From positions 37,552,770 to 37,616,769 of the forward strand of contig CM067568.1 in NCBI GenBank assembly GCA_034336665.1: a stretch of DNA of 64,000 bases, written 5' to 3'. Made by a program: the position numbers and the translations under genes. Numbering within the stretch: position 1 is the first letter of the stretch; each line of letters opens with the position of its first letter. The notes beneath the pieces were generated by a model that had not been told where the DNA came from, did not search any database, and saw only the letters and a program-made list of their open reading frames with translations. Of the stretch, positions 48,480 through 60,120 are shown one piece after another. This stretch comes from Luscinia megarhynchos (lineage: Eukaryota; Chordata; Aves; Passeriformes; Turdidae).

Positions 48480-48910
48480 TCAGTTACAACTGGCGTTCAC
48501 CTGAGACAGATTGCACAAGTTCGCCTACGGTATGAACAAAAGGTTCACAAGGATCAGTTGACCAGGTCTTAGGCAATCCTTTCTAGTAGTTGTCATCACT
48601 GCTGGACTTTAGAACTGCACGTGTTTACATTTAATTAGAAAGAACACACAGTTTACATCGCACAGTAGCTATCGGCATCGAATCAGAATTGATTTCCGCT
48701 CTCTTTCTCAAATGGCCATTTCTTTCCGACTAATTAAAAAAAGGCACATAACAAAATGACTCATATAAATTTTAAAGCAAAGTAAACACTATTCCCTGGA
48801 GACAAAAATAAAAGTCAACAGCACACAGTCATTACATTGAGCTTGTTCTCAGGTGATTCTGATGCCTGCGTTGTGATATGTATCAGTACCATCAGATTTC
48901 TTTTATGTAG
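48480..48910. promoter_or_regulatory. Candidate conserved enhancer: CpG-retaining, forkhead, homeodomain and AP-1 words
   Basis: Nine CpGs fall between 48494 and 48727 (48494, 48522, 48528, 48620, 48659, 48673, 48679, 48697, 48727), against about four in the previous 580 bp. Forkhead words TGTTTAC (48622-48628) and GTAAACA (48782-48788) flank TAATTA (48632-48637 and 48731-48736) and a perfect AP-1 site TGACTCA (48757-48763). No repeat match was recognised. In the MIPOL1 intron next to FOXA1, a forkhead-containing element could act on FOXA1 in an autoregulatory way. That is inference from position and motifs. Confidence 0.4.
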
Positions 48911-49849
48911 ATGTACATGTGGCATGCCCCTTTGCACTGAGTGGACACTTCACTGACTGTTTCAGTTTTCAGGGTCAGGATTCTTATTTATTTCGTCTGG
49001 ATTGTTGCAATTTGTCTAATATGTGTTAATTGACTAATATTCCTACTTTCTGCCAAAGGATTTTATTCATTTGAAATAAAATTTTTCTGTGTGTAGGTCA
49101 ATCGTGTAAAATGGAAGTCAGATGCCATTGTCTTTACCAGTGAGAAGCTGCAAAGGAAACTAAAGGCCCAAGCCATATTAGCCTTAACTTCATGCATAAT
49201 TTCTAACAAAGAAATATCTATTAGATTTTATTAGTTCTACAGGCAAATCTAAATTCAAACTATGGTGACAGGCAACATCAATTAAGGCTTCTAGCAGAAA
49301 TGTCTGGCTCTTGAGTGCACCCAATCTTTGTCATCAGGTAAGATTTCTGTGGTTGGCATTTTAGAGAGTAAATGTTCATGCCAGCAGTACTGTCAAGCCC
49401 GTGGGAGCTGAAGGGGTTGCTGAAGGTCTAGGCTGGGTTGGTGGGTGTGTGGCTATGTGGGGACTGTAGGAGCTGATCCCAAAATGCCTGGTCAGAAGGC
49501 CTGGTGTTCCTTTATGCCCTGGTTTTCCTGTGAGTGACAGTGTTCAGGATGAAGCTCTTGGCAAGGAAGAAGACAAAAAGAAATACATAGTGTTTTAAAT
49601 TACAAAGTAGTACATTGTTTTCTACCGGTTTTTGTTGGTATGCCAGTGGTTGTTATTTTAGTGCACCACCAAGAGTTACTGCTTTCTTTATTCAGTTTAG
49701 ATTTGAGGAAAATGGTGCACTGTTCTTCAAACAGTTGTCAGAAACGTTGTTAAAAACATACTCTCAGTATAAAAAATAAATCGCTATGACCTTTAGGACA
49801 AGATCCTCTATGTCTCTTCCACCAAGCCTGGTGTTTCTGCAAATCCCTG

Positions 49850-50150
49850 ACATCGGCAGTTTCCCTGCTGGCCCCAGGCCAGAGCTGCTGGCTCTCACCA
49901 CCCACGTACACACCCCTTCAGTGATCCATGTCAGCCCAGCGGCCTCCAGAGGGGCGCAGTGCTGCCAGCTCAGCCTGGCGACGGGCAGGGTGGCAGTGCC
50001 TCTGGTCTGGGAGCTGGCTGTGCCCCTCCTCTCTGCCTGCCGCCCACAGCCGAGCCAGGGGCTGCTCTGCCTCTGCTGAATGCTCACACTTCCCTGGGAG
50101 AGCAGACAGGATTGTGATACCCGGTAAAACACGGAGTCGCTGGCACCGTC
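49850..50150. promoter_or_regulatory. Small GC- and CpG-rich patch in an AT-rich intron
   Basis: Twelve CpGs lie between 49854 and 50147 (49854, 49905, 49940, 49955, 49979, 49982, 50041, 50051, 50122, 50132, 50138, 50147), and GC content is visibly far above the flanks. Open frames of 88-122 codons overlap on both strands, which is expected when GC is high and stops are rare, so they are not evidence of coding. Possible explanations are a small intragenic CpG island or promoter of an unannotated transcript, a GC-biased insertion, or a gene-conversion hotspot. No splice-bounded exon was found. Confidence 0.35.
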
Positions 50151-50450
50151 TTAAATGTCCATTATATTCACATACTGAGGTCACTCTTGGTGCCAGCTCT
50201 GTCTTCGATTAATAGATAAGGTTCCCTGTCTATTTGCAGTGTTACCTAAATAATCTATTACTGTAGGGAATAACTACAGTATTACAAATACTAAGTTAAA
50301 ATTATTTTGTTAACTAAAGCCATTGGCAAATATTTAAGAATGGCCAAAGCATATGAATTGACAATAAAGAACAGATACAAGATAGCAAAATTTTTACTTG
50401 TAGCATCTAGTGGGATAAAGTAAACACCTTACAAATTTTGTTGAAGTTTC

Positions 50451-50468
50451 TTTTTTTTTTTTTTTTTT
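50451..50468. repeat. Poly-T tract (T18)
   Basis: Eighteen consecutive T residues. Confidence 0.95.
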
Positions 50469-51597
50469 AATTATTTTGCTTTAATTTTACTTAGTTAGAA
50501 GCAAGCCTTCATGGTGCACCCAGTGAATGCTTAGGCTAGAATATACTACTGCAGCAAATTCCCTGTCAAAATATGCCAGGAACATTTTATGGAAGGCCTG
50601 GTTCTAGGAATAACGTGTAACTTGGGAAAACTGCAAAGAGTATCTGCAGTAGTTTACTGTATTGCAAACACAGTCCTCTAATTCATGGAATAAATTTGAG
50701 AGCTTGTGAATCTGTGTTTTGCAAGCACAGATACACTGTGGAACCCTGAAGATGTGTAATTAATGTTAACATGTAGCATGTAATATTCAGGATTAAAGCA
50801 TAAAATCTACCGTGGCCTTTTCTGTGAACTCAGGTGCACTATATCTCTGTGTGAGAAAAAAGCTAATGTTAAGTTGCAATCTTCCAGTCTCTAATCAATT
50901 AGAGATAGCAGAGACCTCAGCCCCAGGTGCATCGTGTACCCAGGGAATTCAGGTGGATTTCTTAGCTACCAGTAGCTCCTTAGCTGTGGGTGTGTGCTCT
51001 AGCTGAAGGGAATAGCACTATAACTGCAAACACCTCAAAAACGCTTCATTCTACTCATCAGTCTCATGTGTGTTTTGCTCTGTTTCAACCAAACACTGTT
51101 AATCCAGAAACTGTCTTTGTGGAGGTCCTAGAGCATTTGATGGCATGGTGAATGTGAGGAATGATAGGTGATGCTGAATGTTGTGTGTGTGTTGCTCACA
51201 TGAGGCTGTGCTATCTGAGCAGTTTGCCCAGGGGCTGCATAAAGTGAACAGAAGACATTTGATTACGGTGCAACTCCTTAAATGAAGAGTTTGTAAGGGA
51301 GGCATGGTTTCTAATTATGTCCTGTTTGAGAGCATATCTTGGTAGTCCTTCAGCTTCAAGAAAGGCTCAGATGATTAGCTCCTTGTCCTTACTCCGTCTC
51401 CCAGGCTAATCACAGGGAAATTATATGGGTACTTCAGTGGTCCTGGACAGTAAAAATGAAGCCTAAAAAATATATTTGCTGTTTGGCTTCACCAGAAGAC
51501 CATCTGGGTTTTGTTTTATCCTAAATTCTGATTGTACTGCATCTAACTTAGCTTTTTCAACACTTTCAATCACTTCTTTCAACAGTGATGAGTCTCT
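50469..51597. other. Intronic stretch, nothing recognised
   Basis: No exon, RNA gene or repeat family recognised. Confidence 0.5.
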
Positions 51598-51690
51598 TGA
51601 CATTAGTGAAGCTCAGAGCACTCTGCAAAGGTAGCGTTGTGATTGCTCTTATTTAAAGATAAGAAGATTGAGGCCCAAGGAGGAAAAATG
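51598..51690 (-). mobile_element. MIR/L2-like ancient repeat relic
   Basis: The + strand shows CAGAGCACTCTGCAAAGG, then TTATTTAAAGATAAGAAGAT and TTGAGGCCCAAGGAGG. This matches the order of the reverse complement of MIR/L2 3' sequences (TTTTACAGATGAGGAAACTGAGGCCCAGAGAGG in pattern). Heavily diverged. Confidence 0.45.
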
Positions 51691-53749
51691 TGTATGCTAG
51701 TGGCCTTTAGTTGATATTTGTTGAAACATAAGAATTCTAAGATGGCAGGTAGTCAATTTGAGCTTTCCCTCTAGCTAATGAACATGTTTGAATCATCTAA
51801 TGTCCAGGCTCTTCGGGCCCTAGTACAGGTTGCAGATTTCTCTAGATCATTTCAGGAAAGAAGGCTGAATCTCAAGGTGCTGCTCACTCTTGCTCCATAC
51901 TCACATGTAACCGAGTCTTGACTATATGGAAACGCATGACCAGCACCAATCTGTCAGCATAATGTCCTGTGAAATCCTGGAGTTGTATGCCCAGCCACCA
52001 GAGAGAAGAAAATCAATGGTGGCCTCTGTTCAACAAGTGGTTGAGCTCATCCTAGTCAAAGAATGCGTGGGTGCATCACACAAGAGTGACACTCTGTGAT
52101 GAGCTGTGACAATGCAAAGAGCATACTCTGTGTGTAATGTGCAGTGAGCATTCCTGTGACATGGTCCATGGCCTGTGTGCCAGGGTCTGCCTTCCGCTGC
52201 TGCCTTTGGATAAAATAGTGAGAGATGGTTTGTTGTACTGAGAAAACACGGTCTTCTTACCTTGTGTAAATGCAGGCAAAGGAAGACTAGTAAAATATTT
52301 ATCTATGGTAGGGCAATGTCATCTAGTTACCAGTCTACCAGCTGTCAGGCTCCTGACTCACATGTAATGCAAACTTGACTATTTAATATCCTCCACTTCA
52401 CAGCAAAATCTCAAATTCCTTTTAGATCTCATGGGCTTTTTTTTATATCGCCTTATTGCAGTGTTTCCTAAGAGCACCTTTGAGGTAGTATTTTCAAGGT
52501 GTCCATGCTGCCTGTCCTTGAGTGCACTCAGTGGCACGAAGGTATGCTCTCCAAAGCCATCCTGAGTGCAGGCTGAGGTCTCAGAGGTCTCCAGGATCTG
52601 TGAGAAACATTTGTGGTGGAAACCAAGGTCAGACCTACACGCCTTTGGGAACATTGGATATGTTTATCACTGGGGTGGAGGCAGAGGGAGGGAACGGGTA
52701 GGGAATGTTTGGTTTCTTTCTGGGCTTTTTTTTTTCGTTCCTTTAGGTGGAAGGTTTTGCTATGTTGTTCAGTAATTGCTTCAGGTGGAAAATCATTTCC
52801 CACCTTGCAGCAAAAGTATGCCTGGCAAGGTGAGGAGTGTTTTAGGAGCAGCACTTCATAGGAGTTGATTTTCAGCCAAAGTCAAGTCCCTCTGGGAGAA
52901 GTTACAACTGCTGGCATTTCTTTGCAGGCTTGAAGCTATTCTGATTTTGGGGACTGAGGAAAACTCTTGCTCTCTACAGGAGCTGAACTAGTGATATCCT
53001 CTCATGTCACTTTTTATTCTGCCTAGACACAGTTAAGGTGGGCCCTTGAAGCTCTCAGATCCAAGCTGGAGTAGGAAAGAGGCCATGCTGCCATAGTGAA
53101 CCAAAAGGCTTACTAAAAAGAACATGTGAATTACTGAAATCCAGGGACTGTTTGAATACATCTGTGACCCATTCCTCAGGCCTATAGCTCCCATTTATTT
53201 TTTTTAATTGCAGCATCAATATTCATTGAAGAAAGAACCTTCAGGTGAATGAAGAAATTTCAAATTAGTAAATTTCAGAAGGGATGAAAAAAAGTATTTT
53301 ACCAAAACACATATTGATGGAAGTCTGGAAATTGCATGCTTTTGCAAAAAAAAAAAATTGAAAGATCTATCAGCCACAGTGCCTTTATCTGAAGGAATCA
53401 CACTGGTTACAAAGCATATACATCAGAATCTACTGGTCCCTCCGATGCAATCATTATTAGACATGTAGTAGTATATTGCAATTGTAGTAGTATATATGTG
53501 GTTTTCACAGCCAGCCTTTGAAAATGAGCCCAGCTTTAGCCACAGAGAGCCAGTATTTCAGGATCTAAATAAATTACTTTATTTTTGGTATATTCTGGGA
53601 AAAAACTCTGAGCTGGAGTAACAAAGGTGAAATATTTAGTCTATCCTCTGGTTTTTGTTCCGGTTTTTTTTTAATCAGGGACCCATATATTCACTGAACA
53701 GTATAGCTTCTCATCTGTCTTTTTTTTCTTTTAATCTTGTGCCAGGTGT
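51691..53749. other. Intronic stretch, nothing firm recognised
   Basis: Overlapping frames on both strands at 52379-52861 (up to 108 codons) lack domain or splice support. A 16-bp near-repeat TGTAGTAGTATAT occurs twice around 53465-53500. Confidence 0.45.
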
Positions 53750-53960
53750 TTAAGAAGCGGGCAGCAGCAGTGTTTCAGTAACCTGCTTTCGACATTATTT
53801 GCATACCTTTGTGTTTTTCCATGGTGATCAATGCTCAACTGTAGTGGAACTTCAGTCAGTAAATTTTATGCGCAACTGCTAGAATAATTTTTTTTAATTA
53901 GTCCATTCTAGGAATTTTTATGCCCCTTTATAAATATTTATATTTTCAATATGTCTTCAT
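53750..53960. promoter_or_regulatory. Candidate element with POU octamer
   Basis: Contains the perfect octamer ATTTGCAT (53797-53804), two CpGs close by (near 53758 and 53790) and TTTTTAATTAG (near 53891-53901). Repeat-free. Weak inference. Confidence 0.2.
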
Positions 53961-54942
53961 TTAATTGTAAAGGTTTTTCACATTGTTTTCAGATAACACA
54001 GGTAGTATGCATAATGACATGTCAACACTCTAACCTTTTTACTTCTTTATTTCCCTTAGTTCATCTACATTTTGTTTTTCCATGTATATTGTATTTTAAT
54101 TTGTTTATGGTTTTCCTTCATGGGTTGTTGGAACAGACAGTATTTTCTGTGCAAACACCTTAATAAACTGCAAAGAAAGAAAATATGCCATTGCATACTA
54201 GCAGCTCTCTTGAATGCTGTAACCAGTGTGTACAGCTACTAGAAATCCACACTGAAATAATGTTTGATTTGTCCAGAACTTTCTGGCACAAAAATAGAAA
54301 GAACTTAATACTATATTCTGGTTTGTGCCATGAAAGAATATTTGGTTTGTGCTCTGTGATTTGGAATCTCTATGAACTTACCTCAAAATCATGGATAAAA
54401 CTACCTTTAGAATTTATTAGCATGTGCAAATCACATTTCTAAGTAATCGTAATCCTTCTGATTTATTGATTTTAATTTTTGAATTGTAGTGTTTTTATTC
54501 CCTTCATTTTATTGAAAAGTCTTCTTTTGCAAATAAATCCCCTGTAGCTGGTGGGTCTGCTTGTTAAAAGAGACTCCTGTGTAGCACAAGTCAATAACAC
54601 ATCAATAACTTATATGGATTAATTTAACTTCATGTAGATTCCAATAAAAACTTTCTGCTGCAGCTCAGAGGTGATCAACAAGATGTTACAGCTGAAAAAT
54701 GCTCCCTCTTGAGATTTTGCAGAATTTTTTTTTTTATTTCAAATTTTGATGGTTGTTACATACTTCTAGAAGAGCCTAGTGGAGAAGGCTTGTTCTTTTT
54801 GTTTTCTGTCACTTCTGAAATATAACTTGCTTTGCTACTAGTACATGTGAGTCCATATATGACAATATTGAAAGTATTGATTAGTTCTTGCAGATCAGCC
54901 TTAGACTGAAACTTAATAACATGAATGATTTGGTTTTCCCAG
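53961..54942. other. Intron immediately upstream of MIPOL1 exon B
   Basis: AT-rich; ends with the exon B acceptor TTTTCCCAG (AG at 54941-54942). No other feature recognised. Confidence 0.6.
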
Positions 54943-55167
54943 GTTGTACAAGTCTTTGTCTGAAGGAATGAAGAGCCAGCCTAACTGTGCTTTCAGTACT
55001 TCTGAAGGCGGACTGCAAGGAAGGGAAGATGCTGTGACCCTAACTTATGGCCAGATTGAGGAGCTGGCAGCTCAGCTGCAGCAAACCCGGTCAGAGCAAA
55101 AGGACACTGAGCTGAAGCTCCAGAAAGCTCTGGAAGCTTCACAGGAGGCCAATGAAAAAGTTCAAAA
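54943..55167 (+). CDS. MIPOL1: MIPOL1 internal coding exon (B), C-terminal coiled coil
   Basis: The exon follows TGGTTTTCCCAG and ends at a perfect GTAAGT donor (55168). It is 225 nt, enters in phase 2 (the AG of exon A plus its first G makes Arg), is open throughout and leaves in phase 2. It begins LYKSLSEGMKS, where my recollection of mammalian MIPOL1 has SLHKSLS. A linker of about 30 residues follows that has diverged strongly, with an estimated net loss of about two residues. From residue 38 or so comes a conserved heptad region with IEELAAQLQQ and later ASQEANEKVQK, the latter nearly identical to the mammalian ASQVANEKVQK. GC content is clearly above the flanking intron, as expected for a real exon. 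The next codon would be completed by a downstream exon starting LERLVD-like, which I could not find here. An in-frame ATG at 54968 could start a short isoform. Confidence 0.93.
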
Positions 55168-56379
55168 GTAAGTCACTTGCTTTCCAACAGAAATTGCGGT
55201 TGTAATCCACATGAAGCACTTTTTTTTCTGGCAATTTGTCTATAACTGAAAGTATGGCAGTACTCAGAAAAGGTCCTTTAAAATGATTCCTTCCTTTTCA
55301 GTTCATTTCCTACTCAGTGTGAAGCTGATCATTTTAACAGTTTTGTGCTATTAGGCAAGTCATTACTGTTATGGAACTTGCTTCCTACATGTGCAAAGCA
55401 CAGGGAAAGTCTTTCCATCTCCTATGAATGGTTTTCTCTGTCTTTTTACCCTGTGGCAATCCTATGGCAACAGAGTATTTGCCTTTATAATTGCATGGTA
55501 GAATATTTTGGTTCTCATTTTTGATCTGTTACACATCTGTGAGGTTTCATGCCACAGTAAATGCTTAGGGGGTTGTTTAGGGATGGCTTCAAAATCTCAC
55601 TGAGAGCCACAGGAAGTCTCTGAGTCACTGAACAGAGATTGTATTTTCTTTCCCATCATGAGTATCTCTGTTAAAAGATTACTGAACTCCAAAACCCCAA
55701 GTTCATCTCTAGTGAAGTACTTATTGTCATGTTTGTTGTTAGCAATGCCTCTTGGCAGTCTGGCACTTCTCATCTCTGCATTACATTCATCCACTGCAAA
55801 ATTCTCCTCTCTCACCCTTTCAAGGTGGTCGATGCTGAACTGATGCAAATTGTCCTTTCTGTCCATATATGTCTTCAACTTTAATGTCTACAGCATATTT
55901 ACAGAACAGCCAGAAAATGGCTTCTATTATATTGCAAGGACCAAACAAAAGCTTTACTTGTTTAAAAATAATACATGCTGAGTTCTTCTGTTTAAAAATA
56001 GATGTATTCCTATTTTTTTTATTTATTTGTAACTACATAAAATATAATTAAGATATCTGTATATGAAAATGCATACTTTTAGTCATCTCTTTAAAACCTA
56101 CAGTGGTTGTTTGATAGTCAAGTCTTTATTCTGAGCACTTATATTTGAAACTTCAGGAGGTGTGTGCTTGATATAAAAAAGTATTAAAGTATGGTAAAGA
56201 GAATATTGGTTGAACCTTTCTGTACACTGTCTTCAGTTGTTACATCTAGTTTTATTTATATTTTTTTAATAATATAGCTACCTAAGCAGAGTTTTTGCTT
56301 TTTTTTCCCTGAAGTGAAACAATCTCATTTAATCATGTGTACGCAGGGTGGCTAAAGTAGAAGTGCAGCCACAAACGGA
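55168..56379. other. MIPOL1 intron downstream of exon B
   Basis: Begins with GTAAGT. The 93-codon minus frame at 55597-55878 and its plus-strand shadows show no recognised domain. No terminal MIPOL1 exon found. Confidence 0.5.
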
Positions 56380-56900
56380 ATTAAAGTAGTGGTGATGCAC
56401 CACTGTAGTGAAAAGAATTTACGTAATTTAACATGCTTAACTACTTGGGAAAATTTTGGTCAGGTTAGTTTTCATTATTGTTAAGATCAGACGACTGAGC
56501 CTATAGCAAAATTAAACAATTGGGTGAAGTCTTTTGATGACAATAGCATGCCCTTTTTACCACGAAACTGTGGAAATGCTCTGCGTCTTCCCAGCACCCG
56601 GAGTCATCCACCCCCATCTTATAATTCAACCTGCAAACAGATTAAGCAGCTGAGTTTGTGGAAAGTGTGTTTACTTTGAGCTAAGAACCCTTGTGTGACA
56701 CTATAGAGATTCCTCTGACACCTCTGGGAGAGCTACACAGACAGTTCGTACTCATCAGCAGGGAAACCGGGCTGAGAATTCCCAATTTCTTTGTAACCTC
56801 AACTGCTTCATACAAATCAGTGTTTGGCAATTAGGCAGGAACTCATTTGTTAGCTTAGCATTTTATTTAGAAAATGTAGGATGTTCTACATTTCAAAAAA
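56380..56900. promoter_or_regulatory. Candidate enhancer-like stretch with forkhead and E-box words
   Basis: Repeat-free sequence with a CAGCTG E-box (56647-56652), forkhead word TGTTTAC (56668-56674), CTTTTGATG (56531-56539) and CAATTAGGC (near 56829-56837). Several retained CpGs lie around 56492-56770. Balanced composition against AT-rich flanks suggests constraint; untested. Confidence 0.3.
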
Positions 56901-57399
56901 GAACTGACAATTTATAAGCCTGTCAACAGAAAGGCTTTTTGGTATTAATTGCAATAGTATTAATTATTAGCACTGCCTTAAGAGGATATATAAAGTAGTT
57001 TAAAATGTGGCACTAAAATTCATAGACTTAAGACCATGCTAAAATATCTGTTTTCTTGACTTTTTTAAATGCTCAACTAAAATTCAATTCCGATATATGA
57101 AGGAAGTAGTTTTGTCAGCTTTTTAAAGTAGTTTCTCAATATTACTCCGTAAAATAGCAACAGTTAAAAATCAGACAAATGAAATAATTATTAAGAAACA
57201 ACATCATTATAATTAATAAAATATTGTTGAGGAAGGATGAACTTTGTATCTTCATACAGTGTAGTTTACTGATTTTACTCTGCCTTTGCTAATTTGTTCT
57301 CCAGCAACACTAAAGAATTTTTTAATATTCTTAAAAACTTCAGTGTTTGCATTCAGCACGATATACAGAGCTTAAAAGAGAGTTGTAATTCTCCATAGT

Positions 57400-57640
57400 G
57401 TTTCTATTGTGTCAGCCACTTGTGTACCCACTGGTAGTTTTTGCTTTCTAAACGTGAGATCCAAGTCAGAATACTGGTCCTGTGCTTTCCATCAGGACAA
57501 AAAGCATCAAAAAAATTTCTTGATCCTATCCCACATGAAACAGCAGCTGTGAACCAGAAGGGGGACGTTTTGGTATCTACTTAAAGTGAACTTGGACGCA
57601 GTAAACATCTGTTTATACTGAGTTAGTGTGAACATCTCAC
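57400..57640. promoter_or_regulatory. Candidate element with a forkhead dyad
   Basis: GTAAACA (57601-57607) and TGTTTAT (57610-57616) face each other across 2 bp, forming the near-palindrome GTAAACATCTGTTTAT. The surrounding 240 bp are repeat-free, with a CAGCAGCTGTG E-box (near 57541-57551) and retained CpGs (near 57453, 57566, 57597 and 57640). Forkhead proteins of the FOXA type bind each half. The dyad could host two monomers, which is an inference. Confidence 0.35.
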
Positions 57641-58199
57641 GCTGGCTCACTGCAGTGTGAGAGATAAATTGAGACTGTGTGCTCTTGCCTGTGAAGATGA
57701 TTCACCATCCTAACAGGGATGCTGATATAAAACAAGAAACATTGATGTTCAGAGAGTGACCACACAGATTCAGTTGATTTTGCTTGAATCTGTTTTGATT
57801 TTGAGACACTATCAAGATACACTTAGACTTTAAAGAGAGCACTATTCTTTATAAAGCAAGTACACATTTTAACTGTGGTCTATATAAATAAATACATGTA
57901 TTACATATTTATTCAATAGACTATTATGATCTGCACAGTAATATTTTTAATCAATACTCTGGGATAGCTATGACTATAATTTTCTAGATTTAATGAGTGT
58001 TTCTATTTCATGGTTACAAAGAATTAGGACGGGAGTGCAGAATTCACCAGGAGTGTTGGTACAGTACCACAGGCCCCCTGCAAGTCTGTCCTGCCTGAGA
58101 AGCCAGGAGCCAACTGGTGCAGTCCCAGCAGGGAAATGGGGCTGGGTGGCTGGGAGATCCTGTGAATTAATTAATACCTCTGCCAACAGAGGAAGCGAG

Positions 58200-58520
58200 G
58201 CGTTTTAAAAATGTCCTTCCGGCTGGAGCCTCTGGGATTGTCGAGTGGTTGCTGATGTCAGTGAGATCAGAGGAGGTTATAATGTAATACCAAATCAATA
58301 TTAGCCAATTATCAGTAAAGGTTGAGGCCACTTTTGATCTGGTTTTTCCAGGAAATGTTCTATTTTTCTACAACAGCTTTGCAGCCGGAGTGAATTTTAA
58401 TGCAATTTTTCTACTGGGGACTTCTATTTTTTTCCTCATACTTTAATGATTCTAGCTCAGTAAAGCTCAGGTCTGCATGTGAGAACAGCTACCCTTGCAT
58501 TTTCATGTAGCTGTGTAAAG
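58200..58520. promoter_or_regulatory. Candidate element with ONECUT-like and CCAAT words
   Basis: AAATCAATATT (ATCAATA at 58294-58300, an ONECUT/HNF6-type word) lies just before CCAAT (58305-58309), in repeat-free DNA with CpGs near 58200, 58221, 58240 and 58387. Weak to moderate inference; conservation was not tested. Confidence 0.25.
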
Positions 58521-59879
58521 TGGCAGAGGAGGGTGAGTGGGTAGAATTTCTATGTAACCCTCTAAATATAAACACACAGAAAAACCCCCAAAAAATCCAC
58601 AAAGTAACAGTGGAATGCTAAAATATACAGGTATGAAAATATGCATGAATGGTGAGAAGAATGCTGTTTGTGTTCTTTGTCGACGTAGTTCTGACTGTGA
58701 ATAAAGCTAATATAAAAGTGATTTAAACCAGAAGTCATCCTTTCATTTGTTCTTAACTGTTTATTGGAGACCTTTTCTTTTAATTTTTTTTCTTTCTTTT
58801 AGGGAGGAAGTCAGGAGGGTCAAAATATTTTGATTGAATACATAAGAAAACTAAGTGGTCTTCTAATTAAATTCTATCCTTAATAACATTTGCTTTACTC
58901 CTTAAGGTCTGATTTTTTTTGACCACCTAAATTTCATTGTGACTGGAACACACCCTTTATTTGTTTAGTCCTGAATTTCTCTCCAATATTTTTAAAAATG
59001 CTTTCTCTGCTTTTGTACTTGTTCATTTATTTTCTTAGCTGATGATGATATATAAGTTGATCTGTAAAACAACAAAAACAGTTATTATCAACAGTTGACA
59101 GGGATGAAAAGAATACAAAAAATGTAAAGAAGTAAGAAGCGAGCATTTATTGAGTAGTTAGTGTCCCCCTCTTGTGCAAGTAAAACTAATCTGCCTTCTG
59201 AGTGCAGGAGCTGTGTGCATTTCACATCAGTGTCCAACACGTTCTTCAGTGCTGGCTGGAGGGTCTAATCTTTCCCAGAATGATCAGAGCAGTTCAGTTC
59301 AAGAACAAGGATGAATATTTGAATAATCACACCACAATGTGAGGTGACCCTCCGACAGGGGACTGACCAGATCCACATATGGATTTTGGGAAGAAGCTCT
59401 GATGCTCTTTTTTAACACAGCTGTGAGAAGAATGTGGCTAAGACCGAGTAGTCTTTCTGGAGTATAGCTGGCAAAGGAAACCATGAGGAGAAGAGAATTT
59501 AACACATGGGTGTAAGGGAGTTTGCTTCATTGATGCGATCTGAGGGGAATGTCTAATGACTGGAAGAATCAAACTTGGCAATGAAAACACAAAGCTCTTT
59601 TCATCAATTCAAACGCTGACTCTAAAGCTGCAGATGGTTACCTCCAGCCTTGCCTATTCAGTGTGGGGTTGTATAAAATGGCACTTTGGTGAATACTAAT
59701 AGATCAAAACAAAGATTTAATAACATAAAGATGTGGTGTTCATTTTTAAATGAGGATACAGGTCAGTGTCTCAGAAAAGAGTGAAATAAGTATCTTTATG
59801 TATGGGTCTAAAGTCTCGGGAGATTTTTAACTGCAAACATATCTTTAGTGTGCAGATTATATTCAGTACAGGGCAGCTA
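58521..59879. other. Intronic stretch, one possible acceptor
   Basis: A strong pyrimidine tract with AG ends at about 58802. It is discussed and rejected as a MIPOL1 terminal exon. Nothing else recognised. Confidence 0.45.
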
Positions 59880-60120
59880 TGCAGGGAACAGGCTAAAAGC
59901 AAGATTTCTGAATTATTATACTAATCGAGCCTCTTTGCAACATGCAAATGTTGTTAACTAGTTATCTCCCTTTTAAAATCATACCTACATATATTTAGCT
60001 GAAGTATACATTGTAGCTTGTGTGCGTTGAGCTACTTGTTGTAGAAAAGAATGGAGCTAGTTAATTAGAAATTGCAGGCAGAAGCACTTCACAAAAGAAA
60101 CAAGTTGTACATTCACTGGG
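59880..60120. promoter_or_regulatory. Candidate element with POU octamer
   Basis: Contains the perfect octamer ATGCAAAT (59942-59949) followed by GTTAACTAGTTA (near 59953-59964), and AGTTAATTAGAAATTGC (near 60059-60075). Repeat-free. Weak inference. Confidence 0.2.

Noticed and set aside
49941..49960. CTCF-like core in the GC-rich patch
   Set aside because: The core is off by one base from the CTCF consensus at the GGC step, so I do not call it.
49764..50212. Four overlapping frames of 88-122 codons on both strands
   Set aside because: High GC makes stops rare in all frames; no exon borders or known domains.
58780..58833. Possible MIPOL1 terminal exon after a strong pyrimidine tract and AG near 58802, reading EEVRRVKIF then stop in the required phase
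   Set aside because: The peptide does not match the LERLVD-type C-terminus I recall, the frame is only ten codons, and no poly-A signal stands out. RNA data would decide.
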